Assembly: GCA_021810635.1 (NCBI GenBank)
Contig: JAJZIH010000005.1
Coordinates: 72,501 to 123,064 of the forward strand
Direction: 5' to 3'
Length of the DNA: 50,564 nt
From: Pseudomonadota bacterium
GTDB taxonomy: Bacteria; Pseudomonadota; Gammaproteobacteria; JAKAQQ01
Below, piece after piece: positions 1-8,500 of this stretch. Positions within the stretch are counted from its first letter, which is position 1, and the number at the start of each line of letters is the position of its first letter. The notes below the pieces were generated by a model. The model ran no database searches and was not told the DNA's origin. It saw only the letters and a program-made list of their open reading frames with translations. The position numbers and the translations under genes are program-made.

Positions 1-480
<480 letters not shown>

Positions 481-540
481 ATAACACCCAAGCCATTTGG
501 AGCCGCACACCCGTGCGCCGAAACAACAGATCATTCGTTT

Positions 541-661
541 TGCCTGGTGACTTGAGCGGGCGGGAACCACCTGATCCCATTCCGAACTCGGAAGTGAAAC
601 CGTCCAGCGCCGATGGTAGTGTGGGGCTTCCTCCATGTGAGAGTAGGTCGTTGCCAGGCAT
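541..661 (+). rRNA. rrf: 5S ribosomal RNA
   Basis: A 5S rRNA of about 120 nt begins TGCCTGG and ends CCAGGCA, so its terminal helix closes on itself. The internal segments CCGAACTCGGAAGTGAAAC and GCGCCGATGGTAGTGTGGGG are typical of proteobacterial 5S. It follows the 23S gene by about 60 nt with no tRNA between them and is the last gene of the rRNA operon. Confidence 0.98.
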
Positions 662-671
662 CTTGACTGTG

Positions 672-704
672 ACCCGGCCGGGTCTTCCCGGCCGGGTTTT
701 TTTT
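672..704 (+). terminator. Rho-independent terminator of the rRNA operon
   Basis: Eleven-base-pair perfect GC-rich hairpin: ACCCGGCCGGG (672-682), loop TCTT, CCCGGCCGGGT (687-697), followed directly by an eight-T run. It starts 11 nt after 5S, as expected for the end of the rRNA transcript. Confidence 0.95.
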
Positions 705-709
705 CGAAA

Positions 710-1147
710 TGAATCATGAAACGCGTTCCACGATTCGTTTGCGGAGGGCCCCTGGCCGGCAGTCCAGGGGTGAACGGAAGGAGTGGTTCAACCGTTGCCT
801 GACCCAAGGACCACTTTCGGTGATCGAGGACTGCGGGTCGTCCCGCTTCACCTCAGGGCCTGGAACGTGTCCATGCGTTTGGAACATCTGGGGTCATGCG
901 ATGGGCGAGCCGGTGGGTGGAATTACGGGTGGTGTCGTCTTCTGTATGGACGGATGGATCCAGGCGGCGATGGGGGGCGTCGGCGGCTTCGGGGTGATGT
1001 CCAAGGGCGCAGAGGATGGGCGGCGAAGGCGTCATCGAGTGGGAGAGCGCGTAGTGGCGCGCGTGGCAGCGACAGTGCCCTCAGGCACGCCAGCCGAAGT
1101 CATCCAGCCGGCACACACTTCGCCTGGCGATGTCCCTGGTTGGACCC
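710..1147. other. Stretch without a recognisable gene
   Basis: About 440 bases after the rRNA terminator. Open frames exist on both strands, but their composition and translations do not look like protein genes and none has a convincing ribosome binding site. A weak hint in one forward frame near 960-1020 (residues GGVGGFGVMSKGAEDG) resembles the segment before the C-terminus of the nucleotidyltransferase domain of mannose-1-phosphate guanylyltransferases. It may be an older part of the remnant that follows. Confidence 0.4.
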
Positions 1148-1405
1148 GTGGAAGAACGGCTGGTTGTGAGCGCGGGTGTCCGCGATCTCATCATCGTCCA
1201 TACGGAGGGCGCGCTTCTGGTTGTCCACCGGGACCGTGTCGACTAGGCCAGAGGCCACATCTCCGGCCTCAAGCCGGCGGGTCACGTGTCCACGCTGCGC
1301 CACCGTGACGGCCACCGAGCCCTCGGGTGTCTCGGCGAGCGCCGCCTTTTCCGGTGTTCCGGAAGGCAGGAGTTCCAGGTCACATTGGCAGAGGGGGCTC
1401 AGGCG
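1148..1405 (+). pseudogene. Decayed remnant of a mannose-1-phosphate guanylyltransferase (ManC-like)
   Basis: In one forward frame the translation reads VEERLVVSAGVRDLIIVHTE, then GALLVVHRDRVD, an amber TAG at 1244, then ARGHISGLKPAGH and HRDGHRALG. This follows the pattern at the end of the nucleotidyltransferase domain of ManC/type II mannose-6-phosphate isomerases (LVAAxGVxDLVIVDTxDALLVxxRDR, then LKxxGH and HRxVxRPWG), and further on GRQEFQV resembles the start of the cupin part. Only the C-terminal quarter of such a gene remains, with a stop codon and no start. The match is by eye to a remembered family pattern, so it is tentative. It overlaps nothing else convincing and lies just before the 3' end of the opposite-strand methyltransferase. 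Confidence 0.45.
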
Positions 1406-1414
1406 CTCGACCGG

Positions 1415-2386
1415 CTACGATCCGTGCATCCGTTCGAGAACGACGGCCCAGCCGAGCAGTCCGCTCGGACCATGCACCGGGTGCGGCAGGGGTCCCACCG
1501 CACGGAAGTCTTGTGCCGTGAGGGGACTTAACCAATCGCGGATTTCTGAATCCGTCCGGGCTGCCCGGATGAGTTCACGGGTCCTCTGGGCGTGATCCTC
1601 GACCGTCCGGGCGACTTCCGCAATCTTGTTCCGGAGTGTGGCCGGGGGGAACTGGCCGATCCGGCTCAGGGTATTCCGCACCACGCCCCCCACACTCTCG
1701 TACATCTGCGGTTCCACGGAGACGGCCTGACGCTCGCGCAGGATCCGGTTCAGGGTCGCGAAGGAAGCCTTGAGCCGTGCCCGTTCGGTTTCCGTCGTGC
1801 CGATCAGGCCGAGCTCCGCCTGGAGCAGGCGGTCGGCCAGCGGGAAATAGTCCAAGGTCAGCAGGGCTTCGATTTCAGTCTGCTGCCGGGTAGCCTGTGC
1901 GGTGGTCACGCCCTCGCGGGCGTGACAGAGAAAGGCGAGATGTCCCCGGGGGGCCAAAACGCGGCGGCATTCCTGGAGCGCCCCCCGGGTATCGGTGTAT
2001 TCGATGCCGTACTGGCTGATCACGGCTGTAAAATGGCCATCCGGAAACGGCAAAGATTCAGCGGAAACCCCGTTCCTAAACCGGATGCGCCGCACCCATT
2101 CGGCATGACGGTCGAGCCAGCGCACCGGGTCGATCCGCGCCCGGTCCACGGCATCGATCGCCGGAGTTCCGCTGGCGCCCCCTGAGAAAAACCGGCAGGC
2201 CATGATGGCCAAAGCCCCGTTGCCACAGCAGAGGTCAAGGATTGCGGGTGGCGACCGGAAGCCGGCAAAGACGCGGTGCCAGTGTTCGACGATGGCGGGT
2301 TGGTACTGGCGTTCTCCCTCGCCCCCACAGGAAGCCAGGCGAGGACTTTGCCAATAATGCTCCCAGGCTTTTTCTGGTTCTGTCAT
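1415..2386 (-). CDS. Class I SAM-dependent methyltransferase
   Basis: The 323-residue protein carries the SAM-binding glycine-rich loop ILDLCCGNGALAIMA at about residues 49-63, and the later strand motif AVISQYGIEYTD with RRVLAPRGHLAFLCHA, as in the Methyltransf_11/UbiE-type fold. The substrate cannot be told. The last 120 residues form a long, charged, probably helical region beyond the usual fold. The start is the ATG at 2386; the next gene upstream is divergent, so it is probably transcribed alone. Function as a methyltransferase is well supported, specificity not at all. Confidence 0.85.
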   Translation of the reverse strand: MTEPEKAWEHYWQSPRLASCGGEGERQYQPAIVEHWHRVFAGFRSPPAILDLCCGNGALAIMACRFFSGGASGTPAIDAVDRARIDPVRWLDRHAEWVRRIRFRNGVSAESLPFPDGHFTAVISQYGIEYTDTRGALQECRRVLAPRGHLAFLCHAREGVTTAQATRQQTEIEALLTLDYFPLADRLLQAELGLIGTTETERARLKASFATLNRILRERQAVSVEPQMYESVGGVVRNTLSRIGQFPPATLRNKIAEVARTVEDHAQRTRELIRAARTDSEIRDWLSPLTAQDFRAVGPLPHPVHGPSGLLGWAVVLERMHGS

Positions 2387-2518
2387 AATCGCAGGTCTCG
2401 ATGGCGACCGGCATCCCGCTTCAGTCTACCCCGCGTCCGGGGAGCCGGGTCGCAGTCCGATGGGAAGGATTACCCCTCTGAATATTCATCGCCATCCCGT
2501 CATGTTCAGGTACTGATC

Positions 2519-3544
2519 GTGGAACAGTCGGCCTCCCGCGTACTCATGATCCGTCCGGCGGCCTTCGGGTTCAACCCGGCGACCGCCGCGACCAACGTTT
2601 TCCAGTCTCCTTCGGACCGGGAGGATCTGGTGGAGGGGGCCCGTCGTGAGTTCGACCGGCTGGTCCGTGAGATCCGGGACGCCGGTATCGATGTGCTGGT
2701 GGCGGATGACGGCCCGGATCCTCCCAAGCCGGATGCCCTTTTCCCGAACAACTGGATCAGCACGCACGCCGAGGGCTCAGTCGTACTTTACCCTCTCGAG
2801 GCCGTGACCCGGCGCCCAGAGCGACGGGGCGACATCGTCCTGATGCTCAAAGCCCGCTTCCAGGTCCGCCGGGTGATTGATCTCTCGGGTTTCGAGGCAC
2901 GCTCAGGCTTTCTCGAAGGGACGGGCAGCCTCGTGCTTGACCGGGTCGGTCGGCGTGCGTACGCCGCCCGCTCAACCCGGACCGGGCCGGATCTGGTCCG
3001 TCACTGGGGTCTGCTGATGGGTTACGAGACCTGGTGCTTTGAGACCGCTCCGGTCCGGGGCCTTTCGCCCTACCATACGAATGTCCTCATGGCGATCGGC
3101 ACGCAGTGGGCGGTCGTGGGATCCCCGCTCATCCGTGATCCGGCCATGCGAAAGCAGATTCTGATGCAACTCCGAAAGGACGATCGTGCCGTGGTCGAAC
3201 TTACCCCCGGACAGATCGAAAACTTCGCGGCCAACCTTCTTGAACTCGAAACCCCGGCAGGACCCGTGATCGTGGGATCGGATCGGGCGTGGTCGGCGTT
3301 CGCGCCGGACCAGCTCCGGCGGCTCGAAAGCTGCGCCCGGATTTTGTCCGTCCCGCTCGAGGTGATCGAGTCGGTCGGAGGGGGAAGCGCACGTTGCATG
3401 ATCGCGGAACTCTTCCTCCCGCTGGGACCAGACCCGGGACGGAGCTCCCTGGGAGCCGATCCCGGACCCTCCCGCTCCGAAAGGGCCGCGTCCGGTCAGG
3501 CTGGGGGAGCGGTGCCCGGCCCCCTCTCGAGCTCGTCCAGATAG
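2519..3544 (+). CDS. Amidinotransferase-fold hydrolase, CtlX-like (citrulline/arginine-type)
   Basis: This belongs to the guanidine-modifying superfamily (arginine deiminase, dimethylarginine hydrolase). Visible motifs are VLMIRPAAFGFNPATAATN at the N-terminus, LFPNNWISTH (substrate side), the active-site histidine in SPYHTNVLM and the nucleophile cysteine in GGGSARCM. This pattern fits the CtlX (citrulline utilisation hydrolase) group. I chose GTG 2519 because family members begin just before the MIRP motif; the frame is open further upstream but reads as non-coding. About 40 low-complexity residues follow the expected end and overlap the 3' end of the opposite-strand gene by 49 bases. A related hydrolase lies one gene further on. 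Confidence 0.8.
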   Translation: MEQSASRVLMIRPAAFGFNPATAATNVFQSPSDREDLVEGARREFDRLVREIRDAGIDVLVADDGPDPPKPDALFPNNWISTHAEGSVVLYPLEAVTRRPERRGDIVLMLKARFQVRRVIDLSGFEARSGFLEGTGSLVLDRVGRRAYAARSTRTGPDLVRHWGLLMGYETWCFETAPVRGLSPYHTNVLMAIGTQWAVVGSPLIRDPAMRKQILMQLRKDDRAVVELTPGQIENFAANLLELETPAGPVIVGSDRAWSAFAPDQLRRLESCARILSVPLEVIESVGGGSARCMIAELFLPLGPDPGRSSLGADPGPSRSERAASGQAGGAVPGPLSSSSR

Positions 3545-3858
3545 TCGACCGCCCGGCGCAGGTGCGGGATCACGATCGATCCTCCGACCACGAGACCGAC
3601 CGACAGCGCCTCGTGAATGGCCTCCGCCTGAAGGCCGAGATCATGCACCCGGTTCAGGTGGTAGCGGATGCAGTCGTCACAGCGAAGCACCAGGGAGGCC
3701 GTGAGGCCGATCAGTTCCTTGGTCGGGGTATCGAGTGCTCCGGCCTCGTAGGTCTGGGCATCCACCGAAAAGAACCGCTTGATCACCCGGTTGTCGAGAC
3801 GGGTCAGGCGCTGGTTCATCCGGTCCCGGGTGGCCTCGAAATCCTGGCGTTGACTCAT
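3496..3858 (-). CDS. Carboxymuconolactone decarboxylase/AhpD-family protein
   Basis: A protein of about 120 residues with the CMD-family core: KELIGLTASLVLRCDDCIRY, in which the paired cysteines and following histidine (CxxCxxxH) form the AhpD-type redox/proton-relay site, then HDLGLQAEAIHEAL. Such proteins act as small alkylhydroperoxidase-like or decarboxylase enzymes; the substrate is unknown. I use ATG 3858 (MSQRQDFE) rather than the longer frame to 3921, because the upstream part is not family-like and would overlap the next promoter. It lies between two amidinotransferase-fold hydrolases on the opposite strand. Confidence 0.8.
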   Translation of the reverse strand: MSQRQDFEATRDRMNQRLTRLDNRVIKRFFSVDAQTYEAGALDTPTKELIGLTASLVLRCDDCIRYHLNRVHDLGLQAEAIHEALSVGLVVGGSIVIPHLRRAVDYLDELERGPGTAPPA

Positions 3859-3955
3859 GGTGGTGAAGACTCCGGTTTGGCCTCCCGGCCGGGAGGCGGG
3901 GAGCGGTTGGCGGCAATCCATTAGAATAACCGAGTTGCCGAGTCAGGAAGGCCAC

Positions 3956-4804
3956 ATGGTCCGATCGAGCCCCATTCTCATGTGCCCGCCCCGGCACTTC
4001 GAGGTGAGTTACCGCATCAATCCCTGGATGGAGCCCGGTCACGTGGTCGTGGACCGGGATCGGGCCCAGGCGCAGTGGCATGCGCTCCGGGAACTTCTGG
4101 CCCAGTGGGCCGAAGTCGTCGAACTCGAGCCGGCCCCGGGTTTCCCGGACATGGTTTTTACGGCGAATGCCGGTTTGGTTCTCGGCCGCCGGGTGGTCGT
4201 GAGCTGTTTCTACCACGAGGAACGCAAGGGCGAGTCACCCTATTTCCTGCGATTTTTCGAATCCCGGGGCTTTGAGATCGAACCCCTGCCGGAGTCCATT
4301 TTTTTTGAGGGGGCGGGAGATGCACTCTTCGACCGTGGCAAGCCCAGGCTCTGGGCCGGATCGGGCTGGCGCACGGATCGCCGCGGACATGCCTGGCTGA
4401 GTCGGATCCTCGGCTGCGAAGTCCTCGGACTCGAACTCGTGGATCCCCGCTTTTATCACCTGGATACCTGCTTCTGCCCCTTGAACGACGGCTCTCTCCT
4501 CTACTACCCCGCGGCCTTTTCAGAGGATTCCCAGCGCCTCATTGCAGCGCACGTCCCGGCCGAACAGCGGGTTGCGGTCGAGGCGCAGGATGCCCTGAGC
4601 TTTTCCTGCAATGCCGTCAATATCGATCGGGTGGTGGTGCTCCATGCCGCGTCCGCCGCATTACGGAAAACCCTCGAACAACGAGGGTTCTCGATTCGTG
4701 TGACCCCACTCGACGAATTCCTCAAGGCGGGCGGTTCCGCCAAGTGTCTCACCTTGAAGCTCCACGAGGAGTTGGCCGTTCCCGCCGGGAAGAGCGCCCC
4801 CTAG
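3956..4804 (+). CDS. Amidinotransferase-fold hydrolase (arginine deiminase/DDAH superfamily)
   Basis: The 282-residue protein is a second guanidine-modifying enzyme, only distantly like the one at 2519. Motifs: MCPPRHFEVSYRINPWM at the start, the substrate loop FPDMVFTANAGLV, FFEGAGDAL, the active-site histidine in FYHLDTCFCPLN and the nucleophile Cys264 in GGSAKCLTL. This arrangement matches the arginine dihydrolase/DDAH-like branch, including the N-terminal domain of cyanobacterial ArgZ/AgrE; hydrolysis of arginine, methylarginine or citrulline is likely, the exact substrate unknown. ATG 3956 has a good ribosome binding site (CAGGAAGG). A -10-like TAGAAT lies about 30 bases upstream. Confidence 0.82.
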   Translation: MVRSSPILMCPPRHFEVSYRINPWMEPGHVVVDRDRAQAQWHALRELLAQWAEVVELEPAPGFPDMVFTANAGLVLGRRVVVSCFYHEERKGESPYFLRFFESRGFEIEPLPESIFFEGAGDALFDRGKPRLWAGSGWRTDRRGHAWLSRILGCEVLGLELVDPRFYHLDTCFCPLNDGSLLYYPAAFSEDSQRLIAAHVPAEQRVAVEAQDALSFSCNAVNIDRVVVLHAASAALRKTLEQRGFSIRVTPLDEFLKAGGSAKCLTLKLHEELAVPAGKSAP

Positions 4805-4829
4805 GGGGCTTTCGAATCCGGAACTTTCC

Positions 4830-5462
4830 ATGGCGAGAATCGTTCTGGCCCTGCTCCTCTCCTACCTCTTGGGATCCGTGCTGGCCGGTCCCCCGATCGC
4901 CCGGTTTTTGGGACGGGATCTTCGCCAGGCCGGCAGCGGCAATCCGGGAGCCACCAATGCGGTACGGCTGTTGGGACGCCGCGTGGGGGTTGCCGTTTTG
5001 CTGTGGGATGCCGGCAAAGGGTGGCTGGCCGGCCTGTTCATCCCGCTCTGGCTTGCGCCCCATGCGATGGGCTGGTTGCCGCCGTGGACGGTCTTGGCCG
5101 CCCTCCTGGGGCATGTCTACCCGGTTTTTTCCCGTTTCCGCGGCGGCAAGGGCGTGGCGACCTTCCTCGGCGGCACGTTCGCCCTGGCTCCTCCGCTCGT
5201 CCTGCTCGGCCTCTGTGTTTGGAGCGCCCTTCTCTACTCCACGGGCTACGTGGTCCTGGCCAGCACCGGTTCGGCCGTGGCCGTGGCCGCGCTGGCCTGG
5301 GTCTGGCCCGGAACGTGGCCCCGCCTCCTTCTGGGCAGCTATGGAATCCTGTGCGTCCTGATTCTGGTCTGGCGTCATCGCGCCAACTTCGGACGGCTGG
5401 TGCGGGGGACGGAACACCGGTCCTCGCTCCGCTGGAGGTGGCGGAAGGATCCCCGTGCGTGA
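4830..5462 (+). CDS. plsY: Acyl-phosphate:glycerol-3-phosphate acyltransferase PlsY
   Basis: PlsY transfers an acyl group from acyl-phosphate to glycerol-3-phosphate, the first step of phospholipid synthesis, in the inner membrane. The 210-residue protein has all three family motifs: GSGNPGATNAVR, GHVYPVFSRFRGGKGVATF and, near the end, RHRANFGRLVRGTEHR, between hydrophobic helices. Length is normal. Its stop overlaps the GTG start of birA by 8 nt, so the two are probably co-transcribed and translationally coupled. Confidence 0.96.
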   Translation: MARIVLALLLSYLLGSVLAGPPIARFLGRDLRQAGSGNPGATNAVRLLGRRVGVAVLLWDAGKGWLAGLFIPLWLAPHAMGWLPPWTVLAALLGHVYPVFSRFRGGKGVATFLGGTFALAPPLVLLGLCVWSALLYSTGYVVLASTGSAVAVAALAWVWPGTWPRLLLGSYGILCVLILVWRHRANFGRLVRGTEHRSSLRWRWRKDPRA

Positions 5463-6459
5463 TCCCAAACGGCTGGCGGAACTCGTCGTCCGGCTGGAGG
5501 ATGGGGAGTGGCATGCGGGACCCGAACTCGCGCGCGGGCTCGGCATCAGCCGGGCGGCGGTTTGGAAACGTGTGGAGGTCCTCCGGCGCCTAGGGGTTGA
5601 TGTGGAGCCGCATCATGACCGGGGCTACCGGCTCTCGACCTCGATGCGAGGACTTTCCATCGAGAGGATCCGGGACGGACTCCGCTGCCCGGCTGGCTGG
5701 GAGAATCTCGGGATGGAACTCTGGCCCGTGACCGATTCGACCAACGAACGGTTGCTCGGGGAAGCCGACCATTCCCGTCCCCGGGTTGGTTTCGCCGAGT
5801 ACCAGACCCGGGGACGCGGGCGGCGGGGCCGGAGCTGGGAAGGAGCCTATGCGGCCTCGCTTCTCGTCTCCTTCGGGATCCCGTTCGCCCTCGCCCCCCC
5901 CGACCTGCAGGCCCTGGGACTGGTCAGCGGGATCGTGGCCTGCCGGGCCATCGGACGCGCCGGCTTTCCCGTCCCCGGCATCAAATGGCCCAACGACCTC
6001 TGGTATGGTGCCGGCAAGTTCGGCGGCATTCTGGTCGAGCTCGCGGGTGAGGCCGAGGGACCTCTCTGGTGCGTGGTCGGTTACGGACTCAATATCAGGC
6101 GCGCTGCCGTGCCGGCGGACTCCGCACTCACCGGCACCGTCAGCCTCGAGGACGTGGCTCCGGGGCGGAGTTGCGACCGCAACCGGCTGGCCGGATACCT
6201 CATCGAGGAGCAGGCCCGCGCGACCGATCTTTTCAGGGAACGGGGGTTTGCCCCGTTCATGGAGGAATATGCCCGGCACGACATCCTCTACAATAAGCCG
6301 GTTCTGGTTCTGGAAGGCCATCCCGTGCGTCGTGAGCGGAGCGGTTGGGCGCGTGGGGTGCGGGCCGATGGGGCGCTCTGGTTTGAATCCCCGACTGGCC
6401 GACGGGAGGCCTTAATGGCGGGCGAGGTGAGTCTACGACTACCAGCACAATCACCCTGA
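5455..6459 (+). CDS. birA: Biotin--[acetyl-CoA-carboxylase] ligase and biotin repressor BirA
   Basis: The 334-residue protein joins biotin to the carboxyl-carrier protein of acetyl-CoA carboxylase through biotinyl-AMP. Residues 1-65 form a winged helix-turn-helix (ELARGLGISRAAVWKRVEVL), so it may also repress biotin genes. The ligase domain shows the nucleotide/biotin loop GRGRRGRSW and the catalytic KWPNDLWY, followed by an SH3-like C-terminal domain. The start is GTG 5455, overlapping plsY. The stop TGA at 6457-6459 overlaps the presumed start of coaX. Confidence 0.95.
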   Translation: MRDPKRLAELVVRLEDGEWHAGPELARGLGISRAAVWKRVEVLRRLGVDVEPHHDRGYRLSTSMRGLSIERIRDGLRCPAGWENLGMELWPVTDSTNERLLGEADHSRPRVGFAEYQTRGRGRRGRSWEGAYAASLLVSFGIPFALAPPDLQALGLVSGIVACRAIGRAGFPVPGIKWPNDLWYGAGKFGGILVELAGEAEGPLWCVVGYGLNIRRAAVPADSALTGTVSLEDVAPGRSCDRNRLAGYLIEEQARATDLFRERGFAPFMEEYARHDILYNKPVLVLEGHPVRRERSGWARGVRADGALWFESPTGRREALMAGEVSLRLPAQSP

Positions 6460-7196
6460 TCGATTTCGGCAACACCCGGCTCAAGTGGCAATGCCGCCGC
6501 GACGGGGTGGTGAGCGGGTCGGGTGCGGCCGTTCACGGGCACGGCTCCCGGCTGGAGACGATCGTCGGGACGATGCACGAGGCGGGGGGGGATTGGGGCA
6601 GGGTGTGGATGGCGAGCGTCGTCGATCCCGAGACCGAGAACCGGCTGGTGCACCTGATTGAGGCGCGCGCCGGAGCCGGAGTCCCGATCGAGCGGGTCCG
6701 GGCGCGGGCCTCGGCCTGCGGGGTGCGTTCCGCCTACGAGGATCCTCACCGGCTCGGGGCCGACCGCTGGGCGGCCCTGGTCGGCGCCTGGGCACGAACC
6801 CGGTCCTCCACCCTGATCCTGTCGGTCGGCACGGCAGTGACCTGTGACGCACTGGACGGGACGGGACGCCATCTGGGAGGCCTCATCGCACCCGGCAGGA
6901 TGGTTTTGGCCCGCGCCTTGGCGGAGCAGACCGCGCGTCTGCCCGAGATCCGCCACGCGGGTGAGCGGCATTGGGGCCGGAGTACCGAGGAGGCGATCGC
7001 CAATGGGATCGCCGTCATGCTGGATGGGTTTGTGGAAGAAATCGATGGGCTCATGGAAAACGGGCACGAGGTTCCTCCGCGTCGGCTGCTCACGGGGGGT
7101 GACGTCGATGGTCTGGGCGGGGCCGTGCGGTCCGGGTGGGAGTGGGTCCCCAGCCTGGTCTTCGACGGGCTGGCCTGTCTCGCGGACGAATCGTGA
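6456..7196 (+). CDS. coaX: Type III pantothenate kinase CoaX (non-standard start)
   Basis: Phosphorylates pantothenate, the first step of coenzyme A synthesis. Motifs are the phosphate-binding LIDFGNTRLKW at the very N-terminus, GADRWAALVGA and SVGTAVTCDAL, and a C-terminal LLTGGD. Length (about 246 residues) is normal. The essential DFGNT motif starts one codon after 6456, yet the frame holds no ATG, GTG or TTG between the stop at 6384 and that motif. CTG 6456, which overlaps the birA stop (CTGA), is my best guess; ATC 6450 is an alternative. A start at the later GTG (6507) would remove the ATP-binding motif. A sequence error is possible. Confidence 0.88.
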   Translation: MIDFGNTRLKWQCRRDGVVSGSGAAVHGHGSRLETIVGTMHEAGGDWGRVWMASVVDPETENRLVHLIEARAGAGVPIERVRARASACGVRSAYEDPHRLGADRWAALVGAWARTRSSTLILSVGTAVTCDALDGTGRHLGGLIAPGRMVLARALAEQTARLPEIRHAGERHWGRSTEEAIANGIAVMLDGFVEEIDGLMENGHEVPPRRLLTGGDVDGLGGAVRSGWEWVPSLVFDGLACLADES

Positions 7197-7969
7197 AAAC
7201 CGTTTTTTTTGGACTGGGTTCGGTGGCCCTCATCCTTTTCCTCTACTGGCAGTGGCATCTCCCTCGAGCCGCCCATCCGCACCTCGAACGGGTATCCCTG
7301 ACGGGGCCGACCCTCAGGATATGGGAGCCGGGCATGAAGTTGCCGGAGAAGGCGGCCCATCCGGTGATTCCCCCTCGTGTCCCCCGTCATCCGGGTCCCC
7401 CGTCCCCATCCGTGTCGGGGCCCCCTCCGCCTCCGGCGGGACCCGCGATCCGGGCGGTCGTGGTCCAGGCCAAACCTCCCCCTCCGGTGCCTGCCCCCGC
7501 CCGGCCGGTCTGCCGCCTGATCGGCTGGTTTCCGGATATGCGGATGGGCCGGAGTTACGCTGGCCACTGGCATTTCCGGAACTTCCGGCTGGAACGCCAT
7601 GTCCGGATCCTCCATCTTTACCGCGTCTACCTGGTGGCTCGCACCCCGGCTGCCCGGAACCGTGTTCTCGCGCACCTTGAGGCCTCGCATCTGCACGGGT
7701 TCTATCTCATGAACAATCCGAGCGATCCCGAGGGTTATTCGGTCGGGGTTTACGATGCCCTGTCGGGGGCATTCCAGCGACGGGAACAACTGTTGCGCCG
7801 GGGCTTGCACCCCCATCTCGAGATCAGGACTCACAGGCAGTTGCAGGTCTGGATCACCGTCACGACCCGCAAAACGCCCACGTCAAGTTGGCATGAATGG
7901 CAAAACACGCCCCTTCACGTCGGGAAATGTCCCCGCCAGGTCCATCCGGATTCTCGCCCGCCGGTTTAA
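7193..7969 (+). CDS. Membrane-anchored protein with proline-rich linker and SPOR-like C-terminus
   Basis: About 258 residues from GTG 7193, which overlaps the coaX stop. Order of parts: one N-terminal membrane segment (VFFGLGSVALILFLYW), a proline-rich linker of about 80 residues (VIPPRVPRHPGPPSPS and similar), then a compact domain of about 100 residues (GYSVGVYDALSGAFQRREQL, ASHLHGFYLM) that looks like a SPOR-type peptidoglycan-binding fold. Genes of this kind often follow coaX in gammaproteobacteria. The role is probably at the cell wall or division site; the SPOR assignment is from pattern only. Confidence 0.7.
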   Translation: MKTVFFGLGSVALILFLYWQWHLPRAAHPHLERVSLTGPTLRIWEPGMKLPEKAAHPVIPPRVPRHPGPPSPSVSGPPPPPAGPAIRAVVVQAKPPPPVPAPARPVCRLIGWFPDMRMGRSYAGHWHFRNFRLERHVRILHLYRVYLVARTPAARNRVLAHLEASHLHGFYLMNNPSDPEGYSVGVYDALSGAFQRREQLLRRGLHPHLEIRTHRQLQVWITVTTRKTPTSSWHEWQNTPLHVGKCPRQVHPDSRPPV

Positions 7970-7972
7970 AAT
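7967..7972 (+). promoter_or_regulatory. Probable -10 element (TAAAAT) of tRNA-Thr
   Basis: TAAAAT lies 38 bases before the mature tRNA, just where a -10 element is expected for a short leader. It is inside the 3' end of the preceding gene. No good -35 box is visible. Confidence 0.4.
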
Positions 7973-8009
7973 ACCAAGGAGTAACCAGCTGGATGCGGTT
8001 TCTGAAGAT

Positions 8010-8082
8010 GCCGGGATAGCTCAGCAGGTAGAGCAGCGCATTTGTAATGCGTGGGTCGGCGGTTCGATTCCGTCTCCCGGCA
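8010..8082 (+). tRNA. tRNA-Thr (anticodon TGT)
   Basis: Acceptor stem GCCGGGA pairs with TCCCGGC, discriminator A. The anticodon arm GCGCA-TTTGTAA-TGCGT gives anticodon TGT, reading ACA/ACG threonine codons. The T loop TTCGATT and D loop are normal. The 3' CCA is not encoded. Confidence 0.97.
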
Positions 8083-8500
8083 GAGTGAGCTCCCACCCTG
8101 CTCAAGTGGGTGCGCTTCCGGCCGATACTCGCGGTTTGCGGGCGGTTTTCGGAGGGAACCCCAAACGGAACTGTCCGCTGCGGCGATTGATTTTGCGATT
8201 CAGCCATTTCTGGCCCGAGGGCCCTGCCGGGCTACGACAATGCCGGAGATTTTCCGGACGCGGAGACGTGATGCGTTGGGGAGCCGCCACCGCGCGACCC
8301 AATGCCAACGGGTCCCTGTGGGTCCCGCGGACCCGATCCTGATGGTCTGACGCACCTACCGGGCGAGGATCTGGCACACATTGAGCGACAGCGGGAAGAC
8401 ATCGCCCTCGCCAAACAGCGGGGCGCCTCCCGGGGGCCACTTCAGGGTACATAATAGGGTCAGGTGGTGTCCACCGACGATCCGAGAGCTGGAGGGTCCC
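8083..8500. other. Intergenic stretch, no gene seen
   Basis: About 420 bases between tRNA-Thr and the next gene. Open frames on both strands give unrecognisable translations. A seven-base-pair inverted repeat, CGGGTCC/GGACCCG near 8308-8334, has no T run and is not clearly a terminator. Near 8449-8456, ACATAATAGG may be the -10 region of the following gene. Confidence 0.4.

Noticed and set aside
709-1308. Forward open frame of 199 codons after the 5S gene
   Set aside because: The translation is compositionally odd, has no ribosome binding site and no motif. The only protein-like signal in the area is the ManC-like remnant, mostly in another frame.
4749-5546. Long reverse-strand open frames opposite plsY, birA, coaX and tkt
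   Set aside because: High GC content leaves long open frames opposite real genes. Their translations are rich in Arg, Pro and Gly and match nothing; the forward genes have clear motifs.
8308-8334. Hairpin CGGGTCC/GGACCCG as a terminator after tRNA-Thr
   Set aside because: There is no T run and it lies 225 bases from the tRNA.
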